Shown here: positions 43,741 to 53,661 of the stretch, one piece after another
Layout: every line of letters begins with the position of its first letter
Position numbering within the stretch: position 1 is the stretch's first letter
From: Staphylococcus xylosus
GTDB lineage: Bacteria; Bacillota; Bacilli; Staphylococcales; Staphylococcaceae
NCBI RefSeq assembly: GCF_002732165.1
Contig: NZ_MRZO01000002.1
Span: forward strand, 355,603-419,602
DNA length: 64,000 nt
Direction: 5' to 3'
Position numbers and translations under genes: made by a program
The notes under the pieces: generated by a model
The model's database searches: none
The model's input: only the letters and a program-made list of their open reading frames with translations
Told to the model about the DNA's origin: nothing

Positions 43741-43762
43741 ATATACAAGATAAGATTTGAAA

Positions 43763-44584
43763 TTATTCAGATTTTATTAAATCTAATATTTGTTGTAAAT
43801 ATTTGTATAACTCATGCTGCTCAATTGTTTCATTTACCTGATTAATAGAATTTTGATTGATAAATTCTTTAGGTGACATGTGCATTATATTTTTGAAATC
43901 ACGTAAATAAGTATTGTAAGAACGAAATCCATATTCTCTCCAGGTAGATTCCCAATTACCATGTAATAAAAGTTCCCTCGACAAACTATAAATCTTCACT
44001 TTTTTAATATACTTTAATAAAGATATATTCATTTTCTTTGAAAATTCACGTGAGAGGTAACTACTGTTCACAAAAAATTTCTTTGAAATATAAGATAAAG
44101 ATAAAGGCTTTTTATAATTTGTATTGATATATTCAACAACATTTTTAATTAAGTTATGTGAGTATGACATATTTACATACAAATTATCTTTTGAATGATT
44201 GAGGTAGTTAATAAGTTTTATTACCCCAATATCTGCATTAAAAAAATCTTCCTCTAGAATCCCTTTAAGTGTCTCAATATAAGTTTCAGTTATCTTTTTT
44301 GGTGGTGGATAGTTGTCTGAAGCACCTTCCCGATAGACTAATGAAAAGCGGTGATAGGTTATGTTGTTTATAGAAATACAGGCAATGATAGCTTGCCTAC
44401 TAATTATTAAATTTTCTTCGAAGTCATAAACTATAAAAACTTCACCTTGTTGGAACGTATACGTTGAAGCCAATTTTTGAAAAGAGACTTCACCTGCGAT
44501 AACTAAATATAAATTTGCGAAGTTAGGTGTATTTAAATAGTTGATTTTGTCGTGTTGTTTATAAATAACTAGGTTGTAATTCAC
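43763..44584 (-). CDS. AraC-family transcriptional regulator
   Basis: 273 residues. N-terminal cupin-like part (about 1-100), then the AraC double HTH: LSLSYISKKFFVNSSYLSREF and YGFRSYNTYLRDFKNIMHMSPKEF. GTG start behind GGAGGGAG. It is divergent from the large YSIRK surface protein with about 320 bp between them, so it is a candidate regulator of that adhesin. Related AraC proteins (Rsp, Rbf) control surface and biofilm genes in staphylococci, but this one is shorter and not identifiable as either. Confidence 0.85.
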   Translation of the reverse strand: MNYNLVIYKQHDKINYLNTPNFANLYLVIAGEVSFQKLASTYTFQQGEVFIVYDFEENLIISRQAIIACISINNITYHRFSLVYREGASDNYPPPKKITETYIETLKGILEEDFFNADIGVIKLINYLNHSKDNLYVNMSYSHNLIKNVVEYINTNYKKPLSLSYISKKFFVNSSYLSREFSKKMNISLLKYIKKVKIYSLSRELLLHGNWESTWREYGFRSYNTYLRDFKNIMHMSPKEFINQNSINQVNETIEQHELYKYLQQILDLIKSE

Positions 44585-44903
44585 TATGCTCCCTCCGACT
44601 TTTTTATAGTGGAATGAATTCTTGAATTAATTTCAGCCACAAAAGCATATATTATATTGAAAATATTACAACTAATTTATATTATGGTCAATTAATAAAC
44701 TAAAGTTAAATAAAAATAACTTAATAATATAAAAACATTCGATTTAGTCAGTCTTTTCTCATGTTTTTTGCTTAGAAATACCATTATTTTACTCTGGTTT
44801 TTGATTTGAATTCTATCATGGAAGCTTATGATATCTTTTGATTAATAAAGAAATAAAACATGGAAATAATTTTCAAATTGAAGAAGGAGGATTAAATATA
44901 AGA
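44585..44903. promoter_or_regulatory. Divergent control region of the AraC gene and the surface protein
   Basis: 319 bp without a gene. It must hold both promoters; a TATGAT near 44826-44833 is a possible rightward -10. I see no clear operator. Confidence 0.35.
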
Positions 44904-47900
44904 ATGAAAAAAGTGAATTCTTTATTTAATGAAAAACAAAGATATTCTATCAGAAAGTACCATATAGGTGCAGCATCAATTATCATTGGATCGGTTGTTT
45001 TTATGAATACCGGTTCCTTAAGTTACGCTTCAGAAGTTGATAATAAAGCTTCTGAAATAGTTGAAAATGAAATACATACTAATAAAGAAAGAATAAGTAA
45101 TATAGACACAGCAGTTCAAGAGAAAGAAGATAATAAAGCTAATAGTACGATTGAAAATCAAAATAATAATCCAGAAAACCAAAAAAGTGAACTGAAAAAA
45201 GAGGTATCACTAGTTACAGAACTGCCAATTTCAGCACCTTTATTAGAAAAAGGTAATTCAAAAAATGATACTCAAGAGAAAGAGGTCAATAAAGCAGATA
45301 AGCAATTAAATGATCAAATAAATTCTGGTGAGTCGCCAAAGCAAGTTATACAAGAAAATAAAGACAATCAAGTTGAGGAACACAGTAACAAAAATAACAA
45401 TCAAATTAAAGATTCTAAGACAGGAGAAGTTTCAAACTATCATGAAACTGAACTCATTAATAAGGAAGATAATTTAAAAGTAGATGGAACAGATGATACT
45501 AACAAAGTAGTAATAAGTCAAAATGAAAATCGACAAAAAGTAAGAAGAAAAAGAAATGTCGTGAATCCATCGAATGATAATAATTTAACAAACGATGATT
45601 ATAACAAAAATGCTAATCAAATGAATACAGATGTCTCTAGTGATGGAACAATGACTTATCAGTGGTATCCGGTGATTGGAGGGTTATCTAGCCAAGAAAG
45701 ATTTTTGATAACAAACGGTTACGGCGATAATGAAAATAGGGCGCGTAAGAAAGCTACAATGCTTTGGTTAATATCTAACTTTGATTTTACTAAAGAACAA
45801 AGACAGAGTTTTAAAATACAAGATTTAAACAGCCCTTTGTTTGGAGACGATGTATATAAATGGCTTGAGGAAGCTAAGAAGGGCAATATTATACCTAAAC
45901 AAGGCACGATGAATTTAGGTAGAAGAAATGAAATGATTATAAGTGCTAATAACATCATTTTGAGTGACAATAAAGGATTTGATAGAGGTATTATAAATTT
46001 CGGAGATACTAGAAACTTCACACCTTCAGATAGTGACGATGTTAATAATACAACCATAACTAGTTCAGATATTGATTTTGGTTTTACTTTAAAACCTCCT
46101 TTTGAAAAGATTGGTGTAGATAATACTTGGGCTGTTAGTGATAATGAAAAAGAAGAAATTAAAAGCGCAATAAGAAAGGCAAATAGTAATATTAATTTTG
46201 TTAATATCAATGTTAGCTATAACGGTACTGTATTTGCACAGGCTTTAAATAGCTCTGGAGAAATTGTGGATTCAGCAGACTTAAATGCTAATACAGTAAT
46301 TATAGATAAAATATTTATAGAGAAAAAAGAAAAATTAGATACATTAATTAGTTTGGTTGAAAATACTAAATTATTAGATGAGAGCTTATATACGCCTGCT
46401 AGTATCAATTTCTTACAGAGAGAATTAGACTATACTTCAATTGTTATTCGTGATAGTTATGATCCTGAGATAAATACCATACCAGATATAATTTCAGCAA
46501 CAAATCGCTTAGATTATGCGATTAAATCATTGGTTAGACGAGCGAACGTGACAGAGTTACAAAATGCAATAAGTAACGCAAAAAACCAAGGACCATTTGA
46601 TAATAATATAGAAGAAGATCAAGCAATTATATTAGCACTTGAAGTTGGCGAAAATACAGTGGGAAACGAGAATACGCCACAAGATGTTGTGGATACTGTA
46701 ACAACAAATATTAATAATGCATTAAGAGAAAGATTACAGGTTAAAAACTTATTACAAGATGTAGAGACCCTTGTGAATGAAGCAGAAGAGAAAAATAGAA
46801 ATGCCTCAAATATGGTAGTAACGGCATTGACGGATGGAATATTTAGTAATAATGAAAATAATACGTTAACTGAATTAGTAAATAGCGCAAATAATAAAAA
46901 AGCTGAAGCTCAAGATAAAATTAATTTATTACCTGATAGCAAAAAAGCACCGTTCCAAAACAGAATAGATAGTTTGCCAACTATTTCTATACCAGAAGTA
47001 AATGATGCCGACGGCAATGGTATCGCAGACGATGTAGACCAAGCGAAAGCTCGAGCAGAAAACAAAGTGACTGAAGCCGAAGCAGCGGATCAAGCCGCGA
47101 AAACAAAATTAACAGAGTACCAACAAGATGGATTAATCACAGCATCAGAGAAAGCAGACTTAGAAAACTTAGCGACAACGGCACAAAGTAAGAAAACTGA
47201 AGCACAAGGATTAGTGGATGCATTGCCAGATGGATTAAAGAACGACTTAGTAACACGTCTAAATAATTTAACAGGTATCCAAGTGCCAGCAGTAAATGAT
47301 GCCGATGGCAACGGCATCGCAGATGATGTAGACCAAGCAAAAGCTCAAGCAGAAAGTAAAGTGTCTGAAGCCGAAGCAGCGGATCAAGCGGCAAAAACAA
47401 AATTAACAGAGTACCAACAAGATGGATTAATCACAGCATCAGAGAAAGCAGACTTAGATAACTTAGTGACAACGGCACAAAGTAAGAAAACTGAAGCACA
47501 AGGATTAGTGGATGCATTGCCAGATGGATTAAAGAATGACTTAGCAACACGTCTGAATAACTTAACAGGTATCCAAGTGCCAGCAGTAAATGATGCCGAT
47601 GGCAATGGTATCGCAGATGATGTAGACCAAGCGAAAGCTCAAGCAGAAAGTAAAGTGTCTGAAGCCGAAGCAGCGGATCAAGCGGCAAAAACAAAATTAA
47701 CAGAGTACCAACAAGATGGATTAATTACAGCATCAGAGAAAGCAGACTTAGATAGTTTGGCGGCGACAGCACAAAGTAAGAAAGCTGAAGCACAAGGATT
47801 AGTGGATGCATTGCCAGATGGATTAAAGAACGACTTAGTAACACGTCTAAATAACTTAACAGGTATCCAAGTGCCAGCAGTAAATGATGCCGATGGCAAC

Positions 47901-50081
47901 GGTATCGCAGACGATGTAGACCAAGCGAAAGCTCAAGCAGAAAGTAAAGTAACTGAAGCCGAAGCATCATATCAAGCAGCGAAAGTAAAATTATCAGAAT
48001 ATCAACAAGATGGCCTAATTACACTAACAGAAAGAGAAGAAATAGAAGAATTGATAGTATTAGCTGAAAAAGTAAAAAGAGAAGCACAAAAATTAGTAGA
48101 TGCTTTGGCAGAATCAGATAAAGGAGACTTATCAAAACGATTAGATAACTTAGTATATATTCAATTGCCACTTATAAATGATGCCGACGGTAATGGTATC
48201 GCGGATGATATAGATAGTGAAATATTAAAGGCTGAAAACAGTGTGATAAACGCAGAAGTAGCAGATAAAACTGTTAAAGACAAATTAACTGAATATCAAC
48301 AAGATGGATTAGTTTCGTCAAATGAGAAAAGAGAATTGATAAACTTATTAACAAAAGCTCAACGTGCTAAAGCCGAAGCACAAGTTCTTGTAGATGCTTT
48401 ATCAAGTGAATTCAGAGGAGACTTACCATCACGTCTGAACAAATTAACAGGTATTGAAATACCAAAAGTAAATGATGCTGATAATGATGGCAAAAAAGAT
48501 GATGTAGATGAGTTGAAAGCACTAGTAGAAACAAAAGTACAAGAAGCTGAAGCTGCACATCAAAATGCTTTAGCCAAGTTATCAGAGTATCAGCGGGATG
48601 GTTTGATTAATCAATGGGAAAAAAATGACATACTTAACTTATCACATGAAGTTTTTAGTAAAAAAGCGCGCGCATTTGCTTTAGTAGATGGATTGCCTAA
48701 AGAACAACAAGACGAATTTTTAAACAGATTAAATAAATTGACAGACCTCCCAATACCAGAAATAAATGATAAAAATAATAATGGTATCGCAGATGATGTA
48801 GACGAAACAAAAGCTCAAGCAGAAAGTAAAGTGTCTGAAGCCGAAGCAGCGAATCAAGCCGCGAAAACAAAATTAACAGAGTACCAACAAGATGGATTAA
48901 TCACAGCATCAGAGAAAGCAGACTTAGATAGTTTGGCGGCGACAGCACAAAGTAAGAAAACTGAAGCACAAGGATTAGTGGATGCATTACCAGATGTGTT
49001 GAAAGGAGATTTACCAACTAGATTAAACAATTTAACAGGTATCCAAGTACCAGAAGTGAATGATGCCGACGGCAATGGTATCGCAGATGATGTAGACCAA
49101 GCAAAAGCTCAAGCAGAAAGTAAAGTGACTGAAGCCGAAGCAGCAGACCAAGCCGCAAAAGTAAAATTATCAGAGTATCAGCAAGATGGATTAATTACAG
49201 CACCAGAGAAAACAGATTTAGAAAACTTAGCGGCAATGGCACAAAGTAAGAAAACCGAAGCTCAAAGATTAGTAGATGCGTTACCAGATGTATTGAAAGG
49301 CGACTTGTCAACACGTCTAAATAATTTAACAGGTATCCAAGTGCCAGCAGTAAATGATGCCGACGGCAATGGTATCGCAGATGATATAGACCAAGCAAAA
49401 GCTCAAGCAGAAAGCAAAGTGACTGAAGCCGAAGCAGCAGATCAAGCCGCGAAAACAAAATTATCAGAGTATCAGCAAGATGGATTAATCACAGCGTCAG
49501 AAAAAGCAGACTTAGAAAAATTAGCAGCAATAGCACAAAGTAAGAAAGCCGAAGCACAAAAACTTGTTGACGCAATACCAAATGATGTTAAAGAGGCACT
49601 ACAAAATCGTCTGAATAGATTAGAGGGCATTGTAGTTCCATCTGTTAGTGTGAATAGTAACAATGGACAGTCTAACTCACATAATATGCAAGGCAAAGAT
49701 GATATTAATAAAAATAAGGATACATTACAAAAATCACCTGCTTTAAGTAGTAATCCTCAAAAAACATTAAACAGTAAAGCTGATACATCTAATGATGCAT
49801 CAAATGATATGAAAGGTACTCATATGAGTACTGCAAATAATGAAAGTACCAACACTACTAAACTTAACATTAATAGTGATAATACTAAGAGAGGCAAATC
49901 TAATAATGTGAAGGTGTTGTCACCAAGTAAAGTAGATGAGAAAATTGATGCTAAAACTTTACCTAATACTGGTGAAGAAGCAACTAAAGATACAACACTA
50001 TTTGGAGCTTTATTAGCATCTATTGGTTCACTAATAGTTTGGAGAAGTCGTAAAAAAGAAAATACGAAAGAAACTAAGTAA
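44904..50081 (+). CDS. YSIRK/LPXTG cell-wall-anchored surface protein with nine 98-residue repeats
   Basis: 1725 residues. YSIRK signal (14-18, then GAASIIIGS), cleavage near residue 42; disordered Asn/Lys/Glu-rich segment to about 225. A unique globular region follows (about 230-480, beginning TYQWYPVIGGLSSQERFL), then three-helix-type modules. From residue 701 come nine exact 98-residue units, each with a calcium-type loop DADGNGIADDVD and a helical EAEAADQAAKTKLTEYQQDG segment. LPNTG at 1686, hydrophobic helix and RSRKK tail complete the sortase A signal. The start at 44904 is chosen at the YSIRK signal; AAGGAGG lies 13 nt upstream. Probable adhesin or matrix protein; its ligand is unknown. 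Confidence 0.92.
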   Translation: MKKVNSLFNEKQRYSIRKYHIGAASIIIGSVVFMNTGSLSYASEVDNKASEIVENEIHTNKERISNIDTAVQEKEDNKANSTIENQNNNPENQKSELKKEVSLVTELPISAPLLEKGNSKNDTQEKEVNKADKQLNDQINSGESPKQVIQENKDNQVEEHSNKNNNQIKDSKTGEVSNYHETELINKEDNLKVDGTDDTNKVVISQNENRQKVRRKRNVVNPSNDNNLTNDDYNKNANQMNTDVSSDGTMTYQWYPVIGGLSSQERFLITNGYGDNENRARKKATMLWLISNFDFTKEQRQSFKIQDLNSPLFGDDVYKWLEEAKKGNIIPKQGTMNLGRRNEMIISANNIILSDNKGFDRGIINFGDTRNFTPSDSDDVNNTTITSSDIDFGFTLKPPFEKIGVDNTWAVSDNEKEEIKSAIRKANSNINFVNINVSYNGTVFAQALNSSGEIVDSADLNANTVIIDKIFIEKKEKLDTLISLVENTKLLDESLYTPASINFLQRELDYTSIVIRDSYDPEINTIPDIISATNRLDYAIKSLVRRANVTELQNAISNAKNQGPFDNNIEEDQAIILALEVGENTVGNENTPQDVVDTVTTNINNALRERLQVKNLLQDVETLVNEAEEKNRNASNMVVTALTDGIFSNNENNTLTELVNSANNKKAEAQDKINLLPDSKKAPFQNRIDSLPTISIPEVNDADGNGIADDVDQAKARAENKVTEAEAADQAAKTKLTEYQQDGLITASEKADLENLATTAQSKKTEAQGLVDALPDGLKNDLVTRLNNLTGIQVPAVNDADGNGIADDVDQAKAQAESKVSEAEAADQAAKTKLTEYQQDGLITASEKADLDNLVTTAQSKKTEAQGLVDALPDGLKNDLATRLNNLTGIQVPAVNDADGNGIADDVDQAKAQAESKVSEAEAADQAAKTKLTEYQQDGLITASEKADLDSLAATAQSKKAEAQGLVDALPDGLKNDLVTRLNNLTGIQVPAVNDADGNGIADDVDQAKAQAESKVTEAEASYQAAKVKLSEYQQDGLITLTEREEIEELIVLAEKVKREAQKLVDALAESDKGDLSKRLDNLVYIQLPLINDADGNGIADDIDSEILKAENSVINAEVADKTVKDKLTEYQQDGLVSSNEKRELINLLTKAQRAKAEAQVLVDALSSEFRGDLPSRLNKLTGIEIPKVNDADNDGKKDDVDELKALVETKVQEAEAAHQNALAKLSEYQRDGLINQWEKNDILNLSHEVFSKKARAFALVDGLPKEQQDEFLNRLNKLTDLPIPEINDKNNNGIADDVDETKAQAESKVSEAEAANQAAKTKLTEYQQDGLITASEKADLDSLAATAQSKKTEAQGLVDALPDVLKGDLPTRLNNLTGIQVPEVNDADGNGIADDVDQAKAQAESKVTEAEAADQAAKVKLSEYQQDGLITAPEKTDLENLAAMAQSKKTEAQRLVDALPDVLKGDLSTRLNNLTGIQVPAVNDADGNGIADDIDQAKAQAESKVTEAEAADQAAKTKLSEYQQDGLITASEKADLEKLAAIAQSKKAEAQKLVDAIPNDVKEALQNRLNRLEGIVVPSVSVNSNNGQSNSHNMQGKDDINKNKDTLQKSPALSSNPQKTLNSKADTSNDASNDMKGTHMSTANNESTNTTKLNINSDNTKRGKSNNVKVLSPSKVDEKIDAKTLPNTGEEATKDTTLFGALLASIGSLIVWRSRKKENTKETK
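47004..49649 (+). repeat. Nine tandem 294-bp repeats in the surface-protein gene
   Basis: Codons for the first Asp of the calcium loop fall at 47004, 47298, 47592, 47886, 48180, 48474, 48768, 49062 and 49356, every step exactly 294. Units 1-4 and 8-9 are near identical at DNA level. Units 5-7 are diverged (for example DADNDGKKDDVD, DKNNNGIADDVD) yet keep the length. Copy number is likely to vary by recombination. Confidence 0.95.
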
Positions 50082-50131
50082 CACTATAACAAGATTTAAT
50101 ATAGTAAATTAGTATTTGCAAAATTGTTTGA

Positions 50132-50166
50132 AAGGTCCGAGATATTAGTATATCTCGGGCCTCTTA
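50132..50166 (+). terminator. Terminator of the surface-protein gene
   Basis: AGGTCCGAGATAT and ATATCTCGGGCCT pair around TAGT, followed by a T-rich stretch. 50167-50450 shows nothing else. Confidence 0.8.
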
Positions 50167-50450
50167 TTATATATATTGAAAATGGAGTAGATGTAAATTA
50201 TCACTAATCAAAAGACTCATGTTCAATTCCTTGAGACATTAATTCATATACATAAACTATAGATTGTATATATTATTAAAAACTATTTTTTATAGTCATT
50301 CTCGGGTGTTATTTTGCTTTCTTAAATAAACTAAATTGTTTTATTGAGGAAGATGTTTAAAAGGTGTAAATTAATATTAAAGGATACTATTTGATTTGTT
50401 ATCTATTCTTAAAATTTATTTTCAAAAATACCAAATAATGAGGTGAAATA

Positions 50451-50558
50451 ATGTTAATAATGGTTGCAGTTCTTACACCCATATTACTTGTCGGCTTCAT
50501 AGTGATGTCAATTTTAGAAGAAAAGAAAAACAACAAGAAAAAAGGGAAGAAAAAATAA
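50451..50558 (+). CDS. 35-residue single-helix membrane peptide
   Basis: ATG 8 nt after GAGGTG opens a 35-codon frame. Residues 1-22 form one hydrophobic helix (MLIMVAVLTPILLVGFIVMS), and the last 13 are almost all Lys, Asn and Glu with a KKK end. Clean ribosome site, membrane helix and basic tail argue it is real. The function is unknown. Small membrane regulators and type I toxin-like peptides share this shape; no antisense RNA is evident. Confidence 0.6.
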   Translation: MLIMVAVLTPILLVGFIVMSILEEKKNNKKKGKKK

Positions 50559-50821
50559 GTTTATTAATATAAATTAATAAGCAAAATTGGATTTACTAAT
50601 ACAGAGACAAGTTGTTTAACGTGAAACAAAGCTTAACAGTCTTTGGGGCATATTCAGATTTTGCATTATATAAAAGAAATTGCTTCGATAGCTCATATGC
50701 AGAGAGTTTTAGCATAAAATATGTGTGATTGATTTTTTCAAAGGGGGTACTTATGTAAATTTCTCATTATTTCATAAGTATAAAAAAGTTAGTGGAATTA
50801 GGCAAAGGGGGCAAAATTAAA

Positions 50822-51745
50822 ATGCACGAAATGTTGATTATTTTAGAGACTGTATTGTTGCCTATTTTTATTATGATTATAATAGGATATATATTGCAGA
50901 AAAAGTTTTCATTAGATTTAAAAACATTAGCAAAATTAAACATATACATATTTGTTCCTGGATTCATATTTGTGAAATTTTATAAGACAAATTTTGAAAT
51001 CAAATTATTATTGTATATCGTATTATTCTTTATCATATACATAATTATTCTTTACGGTATTGGTAAGTTATTGACATATTTTGGTACAAAGGATAAAGGT
51101 GAAGCGACAACTTTAACGAATAGCATATTATTCTTTAATTCAGGCAATTACGGTGTTCCAGTAAATGATTTAGTATTTAAAGGAGATCCTTTAGCTATGT
51201 CTGTTCAAGTCATTGTACTTTCCTTGCAAAATATATTTACTTTTTCATATGGCATATTTTCAATACAAGCTGTACATATTGGGAAAATCAAGGCAATGTT
51301 GGGTTACTTTAAGATGCCTGTTTTATATGCTTTGATATTCGCCATTATTTTAAATTATGGTAACGTTACCATACCTAAGTTTATATGGACGCCCGCAAAC
51401 TATATTGCAGATGCAATGATTGCAATTGCTTTAATATTATTAGGTGCTCAAATTGCTAATATTAAATTTAGTTTTAAATGGTCAAGTTCATATGTGTTTA
51501 TATTTGTTAGGCTGATTGTTGGACCGGTAATAGCCCTTGTAATTATCAAACTGATGGGGCTTGAAGGTATCATAGCACAAGCGTTATTTATTACTTCAGC
51601 CATGCCTACGTCTGTTAACAGTTCAGTTATTGCCCAGGAATATGATAACTATCCTGAGCTTGCAGCAGAATTAGTCTTTTTATCAACATTACTGAGCGCA
51701 ATAACCGTAGTCATCGTCATTTATATATCAAAAATATTATTCTAA
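50822..51745 (+). CDS. AEC-family permease (auxin efflux carrier/malate permease type)
   Basis: 307 residues, about ten membrane helices in two five-helix halves. Conserved NSILFFNSGNYGVPVNDLVF and the C-terminal ITSAMPTSVNSSVIAQEYDN are AEC signatures. Bacterial members carry malate or related organic anions. Start 50822 follows AAAGGGGG; it is about 95 bp before a second xylulokinase-type gene. The upstream leader contains a start-stop pair at 50753. Confidence 0.82.
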   Translation: MHEMLIILETVLLPIFIMIIIGYILQKKFSLDLKTLAKLNIYIFVPGFIFVKFYKTNFEIKLLLYIVLFFIIYIIILYGIGKLLTYFGTKDKGEATTLTNSILFFNSGNYGVPVNDLVFKGDPLAMSVQVIVLSLQNIFTFSYGIFSIQAVHIGKIKAMLGYFKMPVLYALIFAIILNYGNVTIPKFIWTPANYIADAMIAIALILLGAQIANIKFSFKWSSSYVFIFVRLIVGPVIALVIIKLMGLEGIIAQALFITSAMPTSVNSSVIAQEYDNYPELAAELVFLSTLLSAITVVIVIYISKILF

Positions 51746-51840
51746 CTTCAGATTCATTGTAATATCATATTATTGGAATTTTGAAAGTTATTTCAATATG
51801 ATACAGTTGTTGAATATTTAAAATCTAACAAAAGGAATCG

Positions 51841-53334
51841 ATGATATTGAATGAAGCAGTGTTAGGGATAGATGTAGGAACAAGTTCAGTTAAAGTTATT
51901 GCCGTAAATAAAGAAGGAGAAGTTCTAGCTAAGGTTAGCGAAGAGCTTGATATTATACAACTTCAATCCGGATACAATGAGCAACAACCAGACGAATGGT
52001 TTGAAGCAACAAAATCATGTATTAGACAAATATTAAGTAACGATTCGTTGAATGATATCTTTATTCGTGGCTTATCATTATCTGGTCAAATGCATAGTTT
52101 AGTGGCATTAGATAGCGATAATAAGCCGATTCGAAATGCGATTTTATGGAATGATACTCGATCTACACGTCAATGTGCAACAATAGAACAGCACTTTGGT
52201 AATTATGTGTTATCAAATCCAGTGTTAGAAGGTTTTACACTAACGAAATTACTGTGGATAAAAGATAATGAACCTAACAATTGGAACAAAATAGCAACAT
52301 TCTTATTACCAAAAGATTATGTGCGGTTTAGGCTAACTGGCAAAATAAATATGGAATATTCAGATGCTTCGAGCACACTATTACTAGATCCAAAACAAAA
52401 AAATTGGTCGAAGACAATTGGTTCAAAATTTGGTATCGGTGATATTTATCCAACACTCGTATCATCTGGAGATTTTATTGGATATTTAGAAAGTAGCTTA
52501 GCTAAATCATTAGGATTAAAAGAGTATGTAGCGGTTTTTGCGGGTGGTGGTGATAATGCATGTGGCGCACTTGGTGCGGGTGTTATCAAATCCAATGATA
52601 CATTATGTAGTATTGGTACGTCTGGCACGTTATTAACTTGTGAAGCAGATGAAGGGAAGGCGTATCACCATAATTTACACTATTTCAATCATGTTGTAGA
52701 GAATAAATCATATGTAATGGGTGTGACGCTTGCTGCTGGAGATAGTTTGAATTGGTTAAAAAATCATGTGTTCCCTAATTTAACTTTCAATCAAATTTTA
52801 AGCTTAGCAAGTGAATCTACAATTGGCAGTGAAGGTTTGTTATTTGCACCATATCTCTCAGGTGAGCGTACACCACATGGCGATTCGCAAATTAGAGGTA
52901 GCTTTATTGGGTTAAGTACGTTACATACAAATGCAGATATAGCCAGATCAGTAATTGAAGGTATTACATACTCATTGTATGAAACATTGGTACATCTACG
53001 TGAAAAGGGGAAGGACATAACGCATATTACATCAATCGGTGGTGGTGCGAAAAATGATTTTTGGTTACAATTACAAGCTGATATTTTTAATACGAAAGTC
53101 AGTAAATTAAAATATGAAGAAGGGCCTTGCATGGGGGCTGCGATGCTAGCTATTATAGGATTGAATTGGTATAAAAGCGTAGAAAAGATAGTTGATCAAT
53201 TTATTATCTATGATAGAACCTTTTATCCAAATAAAGCCCATCATGAACGCTATGTTAAATATTTTGAAGTATATCAAGAAGTCTATCGTCAGACCCGACC
53301 TATAACAGCACGTTTGTTAGAGTTGTCTTTATAA
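51841..53334 (+). CDS. FGGY-family kinase, second xylulokinase-like protein
   Basis: 497 residues, full-length FGGY kinase: GIDVGTSSVKVIAV, LSLSGQMHSLVALD, ILWNDTRSTRQ, GGGDNACGALGAG, LSGERTPHGD and SIGGGAKNDFWLQLQADIF. It keeps the SGQMH substrate motif of xylulokinases and is clearly paralogous to XylB at 36109. A related group includes gluconate kinases, so the substrate is open. No xylose regulator or isomerase is adjacent; its neighbour is an AEC permease. AAAGGA lies only 4 nt before the ATG, so the TTG at 51847 is an alternative start. Confidence 0.85.
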   Translation: MILNEAVLGIDVGTSSVKVIAVNKEGEVLAKVSEELDIIQLQSGYNEQQPDEWFEATKSCIRQILSNDSLNDIFIRGLSLSGQMHSLVALDSDNKPIRNAILWNDTRSTRQCATIEQHFGNYVLSNPVLEGFTLTKLLWIKDNEPNNWNKIATFLLPKDYVRFRLTGKINMEYSDASSTLLLDPKQKNWSKTIGSKFGIGDIYPTLVSSGDFIGYLESSLAKSLGLKEYVAVFAGGGDNACGALGAGVIKSNDTLCSIGTSGTLLTCEADEGKAYHHNLHYFNHVVENKSYVMGVTLAAGDSLNWLKNHVFPNLTFNQILSLASESTIGSEGLLFAPYLSGERTPHGDSQIRGSFIGLSTLHTNADIARSVIEGITYSLYETLVHLREKGKDITHITSIGGGAKNDFWLQLQADIFNTKVSKLKYEEGPCMGAAMLAIIGLNWYKSVEKIVDQFIIYDRTFYPNKAHHERYVKYFEVYQEVYRQTRPITARLLELSL

Positions 53335-53481
53335 GTAAGACAATACATACTTATGCTAGCTGATATTAGGTACATGTGGTACGAATGTCAAAGTGAGACT
53401 TGAAATGTGAATCATTATAAGTTAGATTGTAAGTAATCGCTAAAACGTGTGAAATGAATATTTAATTTGAAAATTTAATAG
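53335..53481. other. Spacer upstream of the TPP riboswitch
   Basis: 147 bp probably holding the thi promoter. No definite boxes assigned. Confidence 0.35.
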
Positions 53482-53592
53482 ATAGAAACCACTGGAAGTG
53501 CCTTTGATAAAGGCTGAGACCGAAGTAATAACTGAGGGATTCCTAGAACCTGATCCAGTTCGCACTGGCGTAGGAAAGTGGCGTTTTCTATG
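53482..53592 (+). ncRNA. TPP riboswitch (THI element)
   Basis: Contains the invariant core GGCTGAGA (53512-53519), ACCTGATCCAGTTCG, ACTGGCGTAGG and the closing stem AGAAAC-CACT with AGTGG-GTTTTCT. Thiamine pyrophosphate binding would favour the terminator immediately downstream. The element is complete. Confidence 0.97.
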
Positions 53593-53608
53593 ATAGAAGT
53601 AATCATAT

Positions 53609-53646
53609 AACGTTATTTTTCCACCAGGAAAAATAACGTTTTTTTA
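53609..53646 (+). terminator. Expression-platform terminator of the TPP riboswitch
   Basis: AACGTTATTTTTCC and GGAAAAATAACGTT form a 14-bp perfect stem with a 4-nt loop, followed by seven T, 16 bp before tenI. Confidence 0.92.
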
Positions 53647-53661
53647 TTTGGAGTGATTATA

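Noticed and set aside
47090..49458. A series of minus-strand open frames of 73-87 codons repeating every 294 bp
   Set aside because: They are the antisense of the repeat array in the surface-protein gene; their period equals that of the repeats and none has a convincing ribosome site.
47004..49649. Regularly spaced repeats that could suggest a CRISPR-like array
   Set aside because: The unit is 294 bp, is entirely coding, and has no short repeat/variable spacer structure.
51841..53334. Naming the second FGGY kinase xylB or gntK outright
   Set aside because: Motifs do not separate xylulokinase from gluconate kinase, and neighbours give no clear sugar.
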